This document shows positions 23,740-33,000 of a stretch of DNA of 64,000 nucleotides, in pieces. This DNA is from Muribaculaceae bacterium (lineage in GTDB: Bacteria > Bacteroidota > Bacteroidia > Bacteroidales > Muribaculaceae): assembly GCA_017557625.1 (NCBI GenBank), contig JAFYYG010000050.1:78392-142391 (forward strand), written 5' to 3'. Within the stretch, counting starts at the first letter, position 1. The number at the start of each line of letters is the position of its first letter. Made by a program: the position numbers and the translations under genes. Below the pieces are notes generated by a model. The model had not been told where the DNA came from. It worked only from the letters and a program-made list of their open reading frames with translations, and made no database searches.

Positions 23740-24489
23740 TTATGCATCTCTCTCGATGAGTCGATGCACATAATGTAATTTCTCTTTTAAGCGGTTCTGC
23801 TTTATCGTTGGATTGGTCAAAGCTGTTCCTATGCAGTACTTGCTAAAGCCGTGGGGTTTAATACGCAGGTCACGTAGCATCGCCAGCAGCGGTGACGGCG
23901 CATTGCCATCGCGCTTGAGCTCTATAATCACCGCTTGTGACAGGGTTTCATCAATTCCTGAGGCGACGTTATGATATCGCAAATCGACATCGATAGTCAC
24001 ACGCTCAGTCTTTCCCTTGTTGACAAGCGTGATGCGGTCAAACCAGTTGCGCAGGGCAGGTTTCAAAGTGTCAACATCATAACAGCACAATGGTTCCAAA
24101 AAATTGCGTTTTTCCTCTCCCACGATGTTGAAATCACTTATTGAGATGCGTTTCTTGCGTGTGCGGCGATGGTTGTTCTTGTTTTTCACTTCAAGAAAAG
24201 TGAGTCCTGAGTCAAGATAGCGTCTCACCCTCACCTTTTGCCTTCCCAGACATCCGTTATGATGAGTGAGATACATATCAAAAGCCGGGGTATCATAATA
24301 TAGACTAGTGTAGGCGCTAGCACGTTTGCCATCAATCTCCTGCATGAAATATTCATTTTGAGCCAATTTAAGGAGCTTGACAAGTTGTGGCATAGTAGTA
24401 ACAAACTTAGTGTCAACACGATTCATCAACTTGACGGAACTCATCTCGTCAAGGGTGATGGGTGAGAAATTATTTATTATCGTGTCCAT
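23740..24489 (-). CDS. VTC-domain (polyphosphate polymerase-like) protein
   Basis: 249 residues, about the length of one VTC domain. Characteristic basic and acidic residues of the tunnel fold are visible: NRVDTKFVTT near 24, SLYYDTPAFDMYLTHHNG near 60, QKVRVRRYLDSGLTFLEVKNKN near 82 (in part) and VIIELKRDG near 207. In yeast Vtc4 this domain makes polyphosphate from ATP; bacterial single-domain homologues are unproven. First gene of the operon with DUF4956 and DUF2490. Cytoplasmic; promoter at 24550-24579. Confidence 0.87.
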   Translation of the reverse strand: MDTIINNFSPITLDEMSSVKLMNRVDTKFVTTMPQLVKLLKLAQNEYFMQEIDGKRASAYTSLYYDTPAFDMYLTHHNGCLGRQKVRVRRYLDSGLTFLEVKNKNNHRRTRKKRISISDFNIVGEEKRNFLEPLCCYDVDTLKPALRNWFDRITLVNKGKTERVTIDVDLRYHNVASGIDETLSQAVIIELKRDGNAPSPLLAMLRDLRIKPHGFSKYCIGTALTNPTIKQNRLKEKLHYVHRLIERDA

Positions 24490-24549
24490 AGAAGTTTGTT
24501 ATTGGAGCTGAAATAAGCTCACAAAAGACTACTGTTATCTTTATAACGA

Positions 24550-24579
24550 CAAAAATAGACAAAAATTAATCACTTCAAT
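24550..24579 (-). promoter_or_regulatory. Promoter of the VTC-DUF4956-DUF2490 operon
   Basis: Minus strand ATTG (24579-24576), 18 bases, TATTTTTG (24557-24550). Confidence 0.65.
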
Positions 24580-24668
24580 CATTTTTTCAACCAGATAGCA
24601 AAAAAAATCAACAAAGTGGTTTTCAGTATAAATTGTTCTAAATTTTCTAGAACAGACCTCTCACCCTT

Positions 24669-25403
24669 CTAGACTTTAAACATGCGCAACAGGTGACGGC
24701 AGGCAAATTTAACATGGCGTAGCATGGTGGGTAGGGTGCCAAAATAGTGGCACATTATATTATAGCGCTCACGCAGCGACTTGCTGTGATTCTGGTTGGT
24801 AAGTCCATCGTTGAGGAAGCTGATGATGGGTTGTTGGCCCATGTAGGCACAAACGTCGCTCTTACGCAGCACCTTTATGCACCAGTCATAGTCGGCGCTG
24901 AAGCGGTAATTAAGGTCATAATGAATGCATAAATCACGCCTTGCAATAAAAGCCTGGTGGCACACGAGCATGCCATCCTTAAAACTCTGCCAATCTAGTT
25001 TTTCGGGAGCTGTGAGATGCCTCATTCCCACAACTTTCCCTGTGCTGTCAACAAGCTGTGTCTGCCCATAAATCACATCGGGGCTCTCTTGTGCTTTAAT
25101 GGCAATATGCGCTAATGTCTCGGCTGTTGCAAAAGCATCGCCAGCGTTTAGGAAAATAAGGTATTGCCCATTGGCCTTGTCTATAGCTTTGTTCATGGCA
25201 TCATAAAGCCCGTTGTCGGGCTCGCTCCATACCTTAGTGGTGGGTGTTCCAGCCTGCTCCACGAGTTCTAGCGTGTCGTCGGTCGAAGCTCCGTCAATGA
25301 CGAGGTACTCAAAGTCGCGGAACGACTGCTCCTTAACGCTGTCGAGTGTTGTCTTCAACACCTTGCCAGCGTTATAGGTAACTGTTATTATAGAGAAGAG
25401 CAT
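24669..25403 (-). CDS. Glycosyltransferase family 2
   Basis: 244 residues. GT-A fold start LFSIITVTYNAGKVLKTTLD, then YLVIDGASTDDT near 33 (nucleotide-sugar binding), SEPDNGLYDAMNKAI near 61 and FLNAGDAF near 84, where the usual DxD appears as NAGD, common in WcaA-type enzymes. C-terminal helices include RFSADYDWCIKVLR. It probably adds a sugar to a lipid-linked or surface glycan. It is the last gene of a minus-strand group after DUF2752 (24-base gap); the link may be positional only. Confidence 0.9.
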   Translation of the reverse strand: MLFSIITVTYNAGKVLKTTLDSVKEQSFRDFEYLVIDGASTDDTLELVEQAGTPTTKVWSEPDNGLYDAMNKAIDKANGQYLIFLNAGDAFATAETLAHIAIKAQESPDVIYGQTQLVDSTGKVVGMRHLTAPEKLDWQSFKDGMLVCHQAFIARRDLCIHYDLNYRFSADYDWCIKVLRKSDVCAYMGQQPIISFLNDGLTNQNHSKSLRERYNIMCHYFGTLPTMLRHVKFACRHLLRMFKV

Positions 25404-25426
25404 ATCAGTGTTTTATTATTGTTGGG

Positions 25427-25807
25427 TCACCAATCATATATGTTTCTGAACACCCACCACAGCACCACAATAATCCCGATAGCTATTATCGTGTAATGGT
25501 GGGTTATCACCTCATCCACCTTGCTGGGAATGAGTTTGGTATAGTCGTTTAAGAGATAAATGACAATTAATGGTATCGCAAGCACAAAGAATGTGTTGTA
25601 GCGCAGCGCATCGAGGACATTGCCGTGAAGCAGGGAATGAAGGGCGCGTTGGCTGCCACAACCAGCGCATTTATAACCTGTGAGGGTAAGAAACACACAT
25701 CGGGGCATATATTTGGTCGTGGCAGGATTTATACTGAAGTAGAAAAACGCCGCTACAATAAGCAGTAATAATATTACTCCGATTTTGACTGCACGCTTCT
25801 TGCTCAT
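25427..25807 (-). CDS. DUF2752 membrane protein
   Basis: 126 residues from the ATG at 25807 (a TTG one codon earlier is possible). Three hydrophobic helices (GVILLLLIVAAFFYFSI; TFFVLAIPLIVIYLLN; IIAIGIIVVLWWVF) surround the family signature TGYKCAGCGSQRALHSLLHG near 43-62, with two Cys and an Arg. Function unknown. The start overlaps the stop of the GYF/CD225 gene (TGATG), and pairing with CD225-type proteins is seen in other Bacteroidetes. Confidence 0.86.
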   Translation of the reverse strand: MSKKRAVKIGVILLLLIVAAFFYFSINPATTKYMPRCVFLTLTGYKCAGCGSQRALHSLLHGNVLDALRYNTFFVLAIPLIVIYLLNDYTKLIPSKVDEVITHHYTIIAIGIIVVLWWVFRNIYDW

Positions 25808-26493
25808 CAACCAAGATTTAGAAGCATTAAGTTAGAACAGCACGACAATGGTGTTGTGATGAGACCAATCATGATAGCAAAGATAATTGACCACGCACTA
25901 TATTCGCTGTATTTCTCGGCCTTGCGATAGTCACCTTGTTTGTAATTCTTCTTGGTGAGTGAGGCAAAGATGATAGCAAGAATACCTAGCGGCATACAGC
26001 AGCATATGGTGGCGATAATCGCCCATACCAGGTTGGTGGGGGGGCATTCTGGATTCTCGGCGATAGTGGCCTGGGCAGCAGCAAAGTTTCCGCCAGCATA
26101 CTGAGGATGATTCCTCACTTGATAGGTGGCGTTACCATATTGATTCAAACGATTTGGCGGCAATTCTCGCGCCTCATCGCCTGGCTGATTGGGCATCTCG
26201 TTGGTAGACAACTCGGGTGCTGGCTCAGGTTCGGGGGGTGAGGTGGTGACTTGCGACACTTCCATAACCTGTGGAGCCACATTCTCTACACTATTAGCAT
26301 CAGAAGCCGCAGAACTGCCATTGTACAACTTCTCAAGCATTTCATTCAATTCAGGCACTTTAGTGATTTTCACCCAGTCGTCAAGGCCACTATGCCATAC
26401 GTAGGCAGTTTTATCAACACCCATTCTCTCAAGGGCCTCCAAGGAATGAGGTCCTGATTGCTTTCCCTTAAAATTTATCCAATAACGCCTCAT
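25807..26493 (-). CDS. GYF_2 and CD225/dispanin double-domain membrane protein
   Basis: 228 residues. The N-terminal GYF_2 domain (1-55) shows RRYWINFKGKQSGPHSLEAL and AYVWHSGLDDWVKITKVPEL. A Pro/Glu-rich linker of about 90 residues follows (EPEPAPELSTNEMPNQPGD), then the CD225 domain: LVWAIIATICCCMPLGILAI, KKNYKQGDYRKAEKYSEYS, and a second helix SIIFAIMIGLITTPLSC. CD225 relatives (IFITM family) alter membrane fluidity; GYF binds proline-rich peptides. First gene of the operon with DUF2752 and the glycosyltransferase. Confidence 0.85.
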   Translation of the reverse strand: MRRYWINFKGKQSGPHSLEALERMGVDKTAYVWHSGLDDWVKITKVPELNEMLEKLYNGSSAASDANSVENVAPQVMEVSQVTTSPPEPEPAPELSTNEMPNQPGDEARELPPNRLNQYGNATYQVRNHPQYAGGNFAAAQATIAENPECPPTNLVWAIIATICCCMPLGILAIIFASLTKKNYKQGDYRKAEKYSEYSAWSIIFAIMIGLITTPLSCCSNLMLLNLG

Positions 26494-26522
26494 TTTTTTC
26501 TCTGCTTTTTAAATTTCTATTG

Positions 26523-26530
26523 CAAAGGTA
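26523..26530 (-). promoter_or_regulatory. -7 box for the GYF/CD225 gene
   Basis: Minus strand TACCTTTG (26530-26523); no good TTTG upstream. Start codon at 26493. Confidence 0.5.
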
Positions 26531-26624
26531 AGCAATAGATTTAAAATATAGTGTATTTTTAGATTATTTCTTTTTTCTCTAATGTTGTAACCATTTATGA
26601 ATTATTCATTCTGCAATGAGAAAA

Positions 26625-28535
26625 TCACTCTTTCTCCAGATAGGTGTATCCGTAAAGCCCTGAACGATAGTTGCGAACGAACTCGTTTCCTTCATCGGCG
26701 GTGATTTTCTTTGTGCGGATAGAGTCGGCAACCCATGCCTCTACGTTGCGAACCAGCTCTTTGGGGCTGAACTGCACGTAGTCAAGCACTTCGGCAACTG
26801 TCTCACCGTCAATAACCTGATCTATTTCGTAATGGTCTTTATATACGTCGATATGCACAGCGTTGGTGTCGCCAAAGAGGTTGTGAAGGTCGCCGAGAAT
26901 CTCCTGATAGGCGCCCACAAGGAAAACGCCCAGGTAGTAATGCTCGCCTTCCTTGAGTTGATGCACAGGCAGGTAGTGCGAGAATCCCTGGTTGGAGATG
27001 AAGTTGCCTATCTTTCCGTCGCTGTCGCAGGTGATGTCCTGGATGGTGGCGAAGCGGTCGGGACGCTCGGTGAGCCTACCCAGCGGCACCACGGGGAACA
27101 CCTGGTCAATGGCCCACGAGTCGGGAAGCGACTGGAAGAGGGAGAAGTTGCAGAAGTATTTCTCGGGCAGCATACGCGCCACGCTGCGCAGCTCCTCGGG
27201 GGCGTGCTTCATGTCGCTGGCTATCATGTTCACCTCTCGCGCCACGCTCCAGAAGAGTTTCTCAACCAGTGCTCGAGTGCGCAGGTCAAGGAAACCGAGG
27301 CTGAAACGGTCGAGGGCTTCCTCACGAATTTGCAGTGCGTCGTGCCAATCTTCAAGCAGGCGCGCCTTGTTGATTTTGTCGTAGATTTCATAAAGGTCAA
27401 GCACCAGCTCGTCCTCGTCTTCGCGCAGGTGGTCGTTGTCGTCATCCCACTGCGGCAGACTCGCCGTCTCAAGTACCTCTAGCACAAGCACCGAGTGGTG
27501 AGCCGTGAGGCTGCGCCCGCTCTCGGTGATGATATTGGGATGCTTTATGTTGTTCTTGTTGCATGCGTCAACGAGTTGATACACCGAGTCATTGACATAC
27601 TCCTGGATGGAGTAGTTCATGCTGTTCTCGCTGGCGCTGTTGCGGGTGCCGTCATAATCCACTCCCAAGCCTCCGCCAATGTCGATGAAGTCGATGTCAA
27701 AGCCCATCTGCGATAGCTGCACATAGAACTGGCACGCCTCGCGCAGGGCGTTCTTGATGCGGCGTATCTTGGTCACCTGGCTGCCGATGTGGAAATGGAT
27801 AAGTTTCAAGCAGTCGGCCATCTTGTTCTCTTGCAGGTACTCCATCGCCTCCTGCAGCTCGCTGGTGTTGAGGCCAAACTTGCTTCGGTCGCCACCGCTC
27901 TCTTCCCATTTGCCGCTACCGCTGCTCGAGAGCTTGATGCGAATGCCCACGTTGGGCCTGATGCTGAGACGCTTGGCTATGGTAGTAATGAGCTTAAGCT
28001 CATTAAGCTTCTCCACCACAAGGAAGATGCGGCGTCCCATCTTCTGTGCCAGCAGGGCTAGCTCAATGTAGTTCTCGTCTTTATAACCGTTGCATATTAT
28101 GAGTGAGTTTTCCGAGATTTTGCCCATGTTCATCGCGAGCACAGCATGCAGCTCGGGTTTGGAACCTGCCTCTAGACCAATGTTGAACTTCTTGCCGTGG
28201 CTCACAATCTCTTGCACCACAGGCTCCATCTGGTTCACCTTGATGGGATAGATGATGAAGTTTTGAGCCTGGTATTCATATTCTTTTGCCGCCTTCTTGA
28301 AGCAGCTTGATATCTTCTCGATGCGGTTGTCGAGGATATCGGGGAACCGCAGCAGCACCGGCGCGCTTATGTTGCGCTGGCGCAACTCGTCCATCACTTC
28401 TATCAGGTCAACACCTGTGTAGCTCTGTTTCGGGGTCACTGTCATGTGACCTTTATCATTGATTGAGAAATACTTGAGGCCCCAACCATTGATGTTGTAC
28501 ATTTCGGCGCTGTCCTCGATGCGCCACTTATTAAT
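26625..28535 (-). CDS. speA: Biosynthetic arginine decarboxylase
   Basis: 636 residues if counted from an ATT at 28535-28533; the first ATG (28502) would give 625. The codons between them encode NKWRIEDSAE, which matches the conserved N-terminus (KWRIEDS.ELYNINGWG) of SpeA, so translation most likely begins upstream of the ATG. PLP-binding lysine lies in FIIYPIKVNQMEPV; HFHIGSQ and FIDIGGGLGVDYDGT are the alanine-racemase-type barrel motifs; a large insert (about 330-450) and the C-terminal domain are family-typical. Reaction: arginine to agmatine plus CO2, first step of putrescine and spermidine synthesis. Cytoplasmic, monocistronic, divergent from mtgA. Confidence 0.95.
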   Translation of the reverse strand: MNKWRIEDSAEMYNINGWGLKYFSINDKGHMTVTPKQSYTGVDLIEVMDELRQRNISAPVLLRFPDILDNRIEKISSCFKKAAKEYEYQAQNFIIYPIKVNQMEPVVQEIVSHGKKFNIGLEAGSKPELHAVLAMNMGKISENSLIICNGYKDENYIELALLAQKMGRRIFLVVEKLNELKLITTIAKRLSIRPNVGIRIKLSSSGSGKWEESGGDRSKFGLNTSELQEAMEYLQENKMADCLKLIHFHIGSQVTKIRRIKNALREACQFYVQLSQMGFDIDFIDIGGGLGVDYDGTRNSASENSMNYSIQEYVNDSVYQLVDACNKNNIKHPNIITESGRSLTAHHSVLVLEVLETASLPQWDDDNDHLREDEDELVLDLYEIYDKINKARLLEDWHDALQIREEALDRFSLGFLDLRTRALVEKLFWSVAREVNMIASDMKHAPEELRSVARMLPEKYFCNFSLFQSLPDSWAIDQVFPVVPLGRLTERPDRFATIQDITCDSDGKIGNFISNQGFSHYLPVHQLKEGEHYYLGVFLVGAYQEILGDLHNLFGDTNAVHIDVYKDHYEIDQVIDGETVAEVLDYVQFSPKELVRNVEAWVADSIRTKKITADEGNEFVRNYRSGLYGYTYLEKE

Positions 28536-28839
28536 GCTGCTCGTAGTGGTAAGGTTTTATAGTGTGAATAAAATGTTTTTCTCTCGTGTGTAGAGTAGCA
28601 AGACGCTACCGTCAAATTTATCGGCAAAATTAGTGCAAACCGAGTGAAATACAAAATGAAAAGCGAAGTTTTTCATTTTTATTTCCGAGGTACAGCCTAA
28701 TTTATCCAAATATACGATTAAAAAATCAAAAACAAGAATAATTGCGCGGAAAATTCTATCATAAATCAATAATCTGGCATTTACCAGTGATTTTTTAAAA
28801 AAAATGCCACATTATAGATAATAAGTCACAGAAAATAGA
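28536..28839. other. Divergent intergenic region between speA and mtgA
   Basis: About 300 AT-rich bases. I see no ORF, RNA or clear consensus promoter for speA; a TTTG at minus-strand 28616 is followed 20 bases later by TACACACG, a poor -7 box. Confidence 0.4.
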
Positions 28840-28847
28840 TACCTTTG
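28840..28847 (+). promoter_or_regulatory. -7 box for mtgA
   Basis: TACCTTTG; no consensus -33 at the right spacing. ATG at 28882. Confidence 0.55.
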
Positions 28848-28881
28848 TAGTCGGTAAATAGCGGAATTTATTGTGAGAGAT

Positions 28882-29658
28882 ATGAAGTTTATATGGAACA
28901 GGCTGTGGATTTGGGTTCGCAATATCCTTATCTTCTTCTTTGTGTCATCGATACTGGCTGTGATAGCATTCAAGTGGGTGCCGGTGTATCGCACACCGTT
29001 GATGTACATCAGGTGCTGTGAGCAGTATATCGCTGGCAAGAATCCGCAGATAAAGCATCAGTGGGTTGACATGAACAAGATTTCGAAACACATGCCTGCG
29101 GCGGTCATCAGCAGCGAGGATGCCCACTTCATGGAGCACAACGGCTTTGACGAGAAGGCCATCCTGCAAGCACGACTCGAAGCATTGGAGGGCGGAAAAG
29201 AGCGCGGTGCCAGCTCTATCTCTCAGCAGACTGCCAAGAACGTGTTCCTGTGGCAGGGGCACAGCTGGGTAAGGAAGGGGCTTGAGGCTTATTTCACTTT
29301 CCTTATTGAGAAAATATGGGGTAAAAAACGCATCATGGAGGTGTATCTCAATTCCATAGAGATGGGCGACGGCATCTATGGCGTTCAAGCGTGCGCCAAC
29401 GCCAATTTCGACAAAGACGCCAGTGAGCTCACCCAGAGCGACGCGGCGCTCATTGCCGCCACGCTGCCCAATCCATTGAAGTTTGACTCGGCAAATCCCA
29501 GCAAATATATGGAGAAGCGCCGCAAGGACATCATAGCTGGCATGAACTATCTGCGCAATACTGGTAATGATCCAGATTGGGGCACTGACCCAGCTGGTGT
29601 AAAGCCTGCCGCCGTCCCTCAAGAGAAAAAGAAAAACAAAAACAGAAAAAAACGATAG
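28882..29658 (+). CDS. mtgA: Monofunctional peptidoglycan glycosyltransferase
   Basis: 258 residues from ATG 28882 (a GTG at 28873 adds three). One N-terminal membrane helix (IWVRNILIFFFVSSILAVIAF) precedes a GT51 domain with its motifs: ISSEDAHFMEHNGFD near 75 (catalytic Glu), GASSISQQTAKN near 107, RKGLEAYFTFLIEKIWGKKRI near 128, and EVYLNSIEMGDGIYG near 151. No transpeptidase domain follows, so it polymerises lipid II glycan chains only. The C-terminus is Lys/Asn-rich. Periplasmic face of the inner membrane. Confidence 0.95.
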   Translation: MKFIWNRLWIWVRNILIFFFVSSILAVIAFKWVPVYRTPLMYIRCCEQYIAGKNPQIKHQWVDMNKISKHMPAAVISSEDAHFMEHNGFDEKAILQARLEALEGGKERGASSISQQTAKNVFLWQGHSWVRKGLEAYFTFLIEKIWGKKRIMEVYLNSIEMGDGIYGVQACANANFDKDASELTQSDAALIAATLPNPLKFDSANPSKYMEKRRKDIIAGMNYLRNTGNDPDWGTDPAGVKPAAVPQEKKKNKNRKKR

Positions 29659-29848
29659 CACAAGCTGAATGCACCAATAGATACTTGAATGGCGCGCTGG
29701 CGCTTAAAATTATTGAAAATTTAAATATATATTTTTCTCAGGCTAATATGAAATTTTAATTCAATTTTAAGTGAAGCGACCTTCGAGCCTCAATGGCAAA
29801 CAACGAAAAACTATAAAACGAACAACATAAACAATATACAAAACAACT

Positions 29849-31042
29849 ATGGATTTCATTTCGCAAAGACTGCAAGCGCTGTCGCCATCGGCAACACTGG
29901 CGATGTCGCAAAAAAGTAATGAGCTAAAAGCGCAAGGCATTGACGTGATTAACCTAAGCGTGGGAGAGCCCGACTTCTTTACCCCCGACCACATCAAGGA
30001 AGCCGCAAAAAAGGCGGTTGACGACAACTTCTCGTTCTACTCCCCTGTGCCGGGATATTTGTCGCTAAGGCAAGCCATCAGCGACAAACTCAAAAATGAG
30101 AACAACCTCGACTTCACCCCCGAGCAGATAGTGGTGGGCAACGGTGCCAAGCAATCGCTGTGCAACACCGTGATGTGCCTCGTCAACCACGGAGACGAGG
30201 TGATAATCCCTACTCCGGCGTGGGTAAGCTATGTGCAGATGGTGAACCTGTGCGGCGGCAAGAGCGTGCTCGTGCCGGCAACCATAGAGACCGATTTCAA
30301 AATCACGCCCGAGCAGCTTGAGAGCGCCATCACCGAGAAGTCAAAACTTATAATCCTTTGCTCGCCTTCCAACCCCACCGGCAGCATCTACAGCAAGGAA
30401 GAACTGGCAGCATTAGCCGCAGTGCTGGCTCGTCATCCGCAGGTGATGATTATCGCCGACGAGATTTATGAGCACATCAACTACGTGGGCAAACACGAAT
30501 CGTTCGCACAATTCCCCGAACTGAAAGACCGAGTGGCGGTAATCAATGGTGTTTCAAAAGCTTATGCAATGACTGGATGGCGCATTGGTTACGTGGCAGC
30601 TCCTTTATGGCTCGCAAAGGCGGTGAACAAACTGCAAGGACAGTACACTAGCGGCGCCTCGTCAATAGCCCAGAAAGCTGCTGAGGCGGCCTACCGTGGC
30701 TCGCAACAGTGCGTTGAGGATATGCGCCAAGCGTTTATGCGCCGCCGCGACTTGATCACTGGTCTGTTGCAAGATATTCCAGGTATGGAGCTAAAAGTGC
30801 CTCACGGAGCGTTCTATGTATTCCCTAAGGTTGACGCATTCTTTGGCAAAAGCTGTGGCGATTCAGTCATCAACGATGCCAACGACCTCGCTATCTACCT
30901 GCTCGAGAAGGCTCACGTTGCAAGCGTGGCTGGCGATGCCTTCTGCTGCCCGGGCTACTTGCGCATGAGCTATGCCACCAGCGACGAGAATATCATCGAA
31001 GCCGTGGCACGCATCAAGGCTGCCCTCGCCGAACTGAAGTAG
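29849..31042 (+). CDS. Aspartate-type PLP-dependent aminotransferase
   Basis: 397 residues. INLSVGEPDFFTP near 35, KQSLCNTVMCL near 100, PTPAWVSYVQM near 125, CSPSNPTGSIY near 170, IIADEIYEHI near 202 and NGVSKAYAMTGWRIGYV near 233, with the Schiff-base Lys at about 236 and the carboxylate-binding Arg in GWRIGY. This pattern is that of class Ib aspartate aminotransferases (aspartate + 2-oxoglutarate = oxaloacetate + glutamate); prephenate or aromatic activity is possible. Cytoplasmic. Strong hairpin terminator after the stop. Confidence 0.94.
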   Translation: MDFISQRLQALSPSATLAMSQKSNELKAQGIDVINLSVGEPDFFTPDHIKEAAKKAVDDNFSFYSPVPGYLSLRQAISDKLKNENNLDFTPEQIVVGNGAKQSLCNTVMCLVNHGDEVIIPTPAWVSYVQMVNLCGGKSVLVPATIETDFKITPEQLESAITEKSKLIILCSPSNPTGSIYSKEELAALAAVLARHPQVMIIADEIYEHINYVGKHESFAQFPELKDRVAVINGVSKAYAMTGWRIGYVAAPLWLAKAVNKLQGQYTSGASSIAQKAAEAAYRGSQQCVEDMRQAFMRRRDLITGLLQDIPGMELKVPHGAFYVFPKVDAFFGKSCGDSVINDANDLAIYLLEKAHVASVAGDAFCCPGYLRMSYATSDENIIEAVARIKAALAELK

Positions 31043-31060
31043 GACTTATAAAATTTAAAC

Positions 31061-31120
31061 AAGGGACTGTCCTTTTGATGTGATTTTACTTGTTTTTACA
31101 TCCAAAGAACAGCCCTTTTG
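31061..31120 (+). terminator. Long imperfect hairpin terminator after the aminotransferase
   Basis: AAGGGACTGTCCTTTTGATG (31061-31080) pairs, with one bulge and few mismatches, with ACATCCAAAGAACAGCCCTT (31098-31117), followed by TTG. Confidence 0.75.
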
Positions 31121-31269
31121 ATATTGTAGCTTATGGTGCTCTTGGAGGCAGACTCAAGGATGTCGCAAAACCATAATGCCAGCAAGGAGAGCTGCAATAA
31201 GGATTTCTAATTATTTGAACAAAGGTGGTAAAAAATATATGTAATGCCAATTTGCATAAAAATAGTTTG

Positions 31270-31277
31270 TATCTTTG
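31270..31277 (+). promoter_or_regulatory. -7 box for the threonine aldolase gene
   Basis: TATCTTTG, 21 bases before the ATG at 31299; the nearest TTTG (31251-31254) is only 15 bases away, shorter than usual. Confidence 0.5.
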
Positions 31278-31298
31278 CCCAATAAACACAGAATTAAA

Positions 31299-32327
31299 AT
31301 GATATCTTTTACTTGCGACTATATCGAGGGTGCGCATCCCGCGATTTTGAACCGACTGATTGAGACTAATATGACTCAGGTGGAGGGCTATGGTGAGGAC
31401 CCCTTCTGCGAGAATGCCCGCACGCGCATCAGGCAGGCTACTGGTTGCCCCGATGCCGATGTGTTTTTTCTGGTGGGCGGCACTCAAACTAATAGCACCG
31501 TTATCGATGCTATGCTGCGTCGCTATGAGGGTGTTGTGGCCGTTGAGACTGGTCATATCGCCGTGCATGAGAGTGGGGCAGTGGAGTTCAGCGGTCACAA
31601 GGTGATAACTCTGCCCAATCATTTGGGCAAAATGGATGCCAGCGAGCTGCGTGAGTATTTGGCTCATTTCCACGGTGACCCCACTTGGCCTCACATGGTC
31701 TATCCAGGCATGGTATATATTTCGTTCCCAACGGAATATGGCACTATCTACAGCCTTGACGAGTTGAAGGCTATCAAGAGCATCTGCGAGGAATATGAAA
31801 TTCCGCTATTCATCGACGGCGCTCGCTTGGGTTACGGTCTTGCTAGCCCTGCAGCCGACGTTGACCTGAAAACGCTGGCGCGGCTCTGTGATGTGTTCTA
31901 CATTGGCGGCACTAAGGTCGGGGCTTTGTGCGGTGAGGCGGTTGTGTTTCCTAAAGGCAACGCACCTCGTCAGTTCTTTACTATCATAAAACAGCATGGT
32001 GCATTGCTGGCAAAGGGAAGACTGCTGGGCATTCAGTTTGACACACTGTTCACCAATAATCTATATATGAACATCGCCCGCCACGCCATCGACATGGCGA
32101 TGGAATTGAAGAATATTTTTGCCAGCAAAGGATTTGAGTTCTATATCGACTCGCCCACCAACCAGCAGTTTCCTATCCTCACACAGGCACAGATGGACGC
32201 TCTTGATGGACATGTGGCCTTTGAGGTGTGGGACAAGTTGCCCGACGGCCGTTTCATCACCCGTTTCGCCACCAGTTGGGCTACGCCAATAGAGCATATC
32301 GACGTGCTTGCGGGGTTGCTGAGATAA
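31299..32327 (+). CDS. ltaE: Low-specificity threonine aldolase family protein
   Basis: 342 residues from ATG 31299 (an upstream TTG frame is rejected since it overlaps the -7 box). Fold-type I PLP enzyme: FLVGGTQTNSTVIDAML near 60, ETGHIAVHESGAVEFSGHK near 90, PLFIDGARLGYGLASP near 168 and FYIGGTKVGALCGE near 198, with the Schiff-base Lys in GGTKVG. Reaction: cleavage of threonine or allo-threonine to glycine and acetaldehyde; Bacteroidetes homologues form a separate branch and may act on other beta-hydroxy amino acids. Convergent with the minus-strand gene at 32383. Confidence 0.9.
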   Translation: MISFTCDYIEGAHPAILNRLIETNMTQVEGYGEDPFCENARTRIRQATGCPDADVFFLVGGTQTNSTVIDAMLRRYEGVVAVETGHIAVHESGAVEFSGHKVITLPNHLGKMDASELREYLAHFHGDPTWPHMVYPGMVYISFPTEYGTIYSLDELKAIKSICEEYEIPLFIDGARLGYGLASPAADVDLKTLARLCDVFYIGGTKVGALCGEAVVFPKGNAPRQFFTIIKQHGALLAKGRLLGIQFDTLFTNNLYMNIARHAIDMAMELKNIFASKGFEFYIDSPTNQQFPILTQAQMDALDGHVAFEVWDKLPDGRFITRFATSWATPIEHIDVLAGLLR

Positions 32328-32382
32328 CAAGCGGACAAGAAAACAAGCGGACAAGTCATCCTTCTGACTCTTTCAGCTTCTG

Positions 32383-33000
32383 TCAGCATTCGTAGATCTT
32401 CTCGTTCTTGCGCCTTTTCTCTTTCTCTATCTCTTGTTTTTCTTTCTCGGCATCCTTTTTCTTTTGAACTTTCTGCTTGGGCTTTTCTCTGTCGTTGGGT
32501 TTCTTGTTGTTCCCCTCGCTGAAGCTCTTTATAATGTCCTCAACTACTTCCTGGTTGCCGTAGAGATAGATGACCACAACTTCAATCACCGTACTGGTCT
32601 TGTCGCTAACCAGATAAGAGATGATGCAACGCGTGCCGTCGGGCATAGTGCCCTCAAGAGCGTGGCATTTGAAGCCTTTTACCTTGATCTTCATCAATTT
32701 GGTGTCGTACATGTTGAATCCCATGGCGCGGCTTTTCAGGCGTTCCTCAAGGTTTTTCTTATTGGTGTTCTCGTTTTTGATGTAGTGCTGCAGAGTCATC
32801 ACCATCTCATCCCAGTTGATTTGTGCTGAAGATGGGTCTTGGAAAAAGCCGAAAGGCACATAGCCTCCTTCGGGGGCATCGAATGCGATGTCATACTTGT
32901 CCCAAGTATATGTTCTGGCATTTGCCGAGAATGTTGACACAAAAGCGATTGTCACCATCAACGCGGCAAATTTGTTCAAATATTTACTTGCTGGTCTCAT
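32383..33000 (-). CDS. Exported protein of unknown function with charged C-terminal tail
   Basis: 205 residues from ATG 33000; the longer frame to 33120 lies inside the GH25 gene and lacks a signal peptide at its start. Signal peptide MRPASKYLNKFAALMVTIAFVSTFSANA. A folded part of about 130 residues (TYTWDKYDIAFDAPEGGYV, then FKCHALEGTMPDGTRCIISYL) is followed by about 50 residues of Lys/Glu repeats (KKKDAEKEKQEIEKEKRRK), probably a helical extension. The start overlaps the GH25 end by 17 bases. Last gene of the pyrG-yidC-GH25 group. Function not recognised. Confidence 0.8.
   Translation of the reverse strand: MRPASKYLNKFAALMVTIAFVSTFSANARTYTWDKYDIAFDAPEGGYVPFGFFQDPSSAQINWDEMVMTLQHYIKNENTNKKNLEERLKSRAMGFNMYDTKLMKIKVKGFKCHALEGTMPDGTRCIISYLVSDKTSTVIEVVVIYLYGNQEVVEDIIKSFSEGNNKKPNDREKPKQKVQKKKDAEKEKQEIEKEKRRKNEKIYEC

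Noticed and set aside
26832-27482. 216-codon ORF on the plus strand inside speA
   Set aside because: Antisense to a strongly conserved gene, with no promoter or family match.
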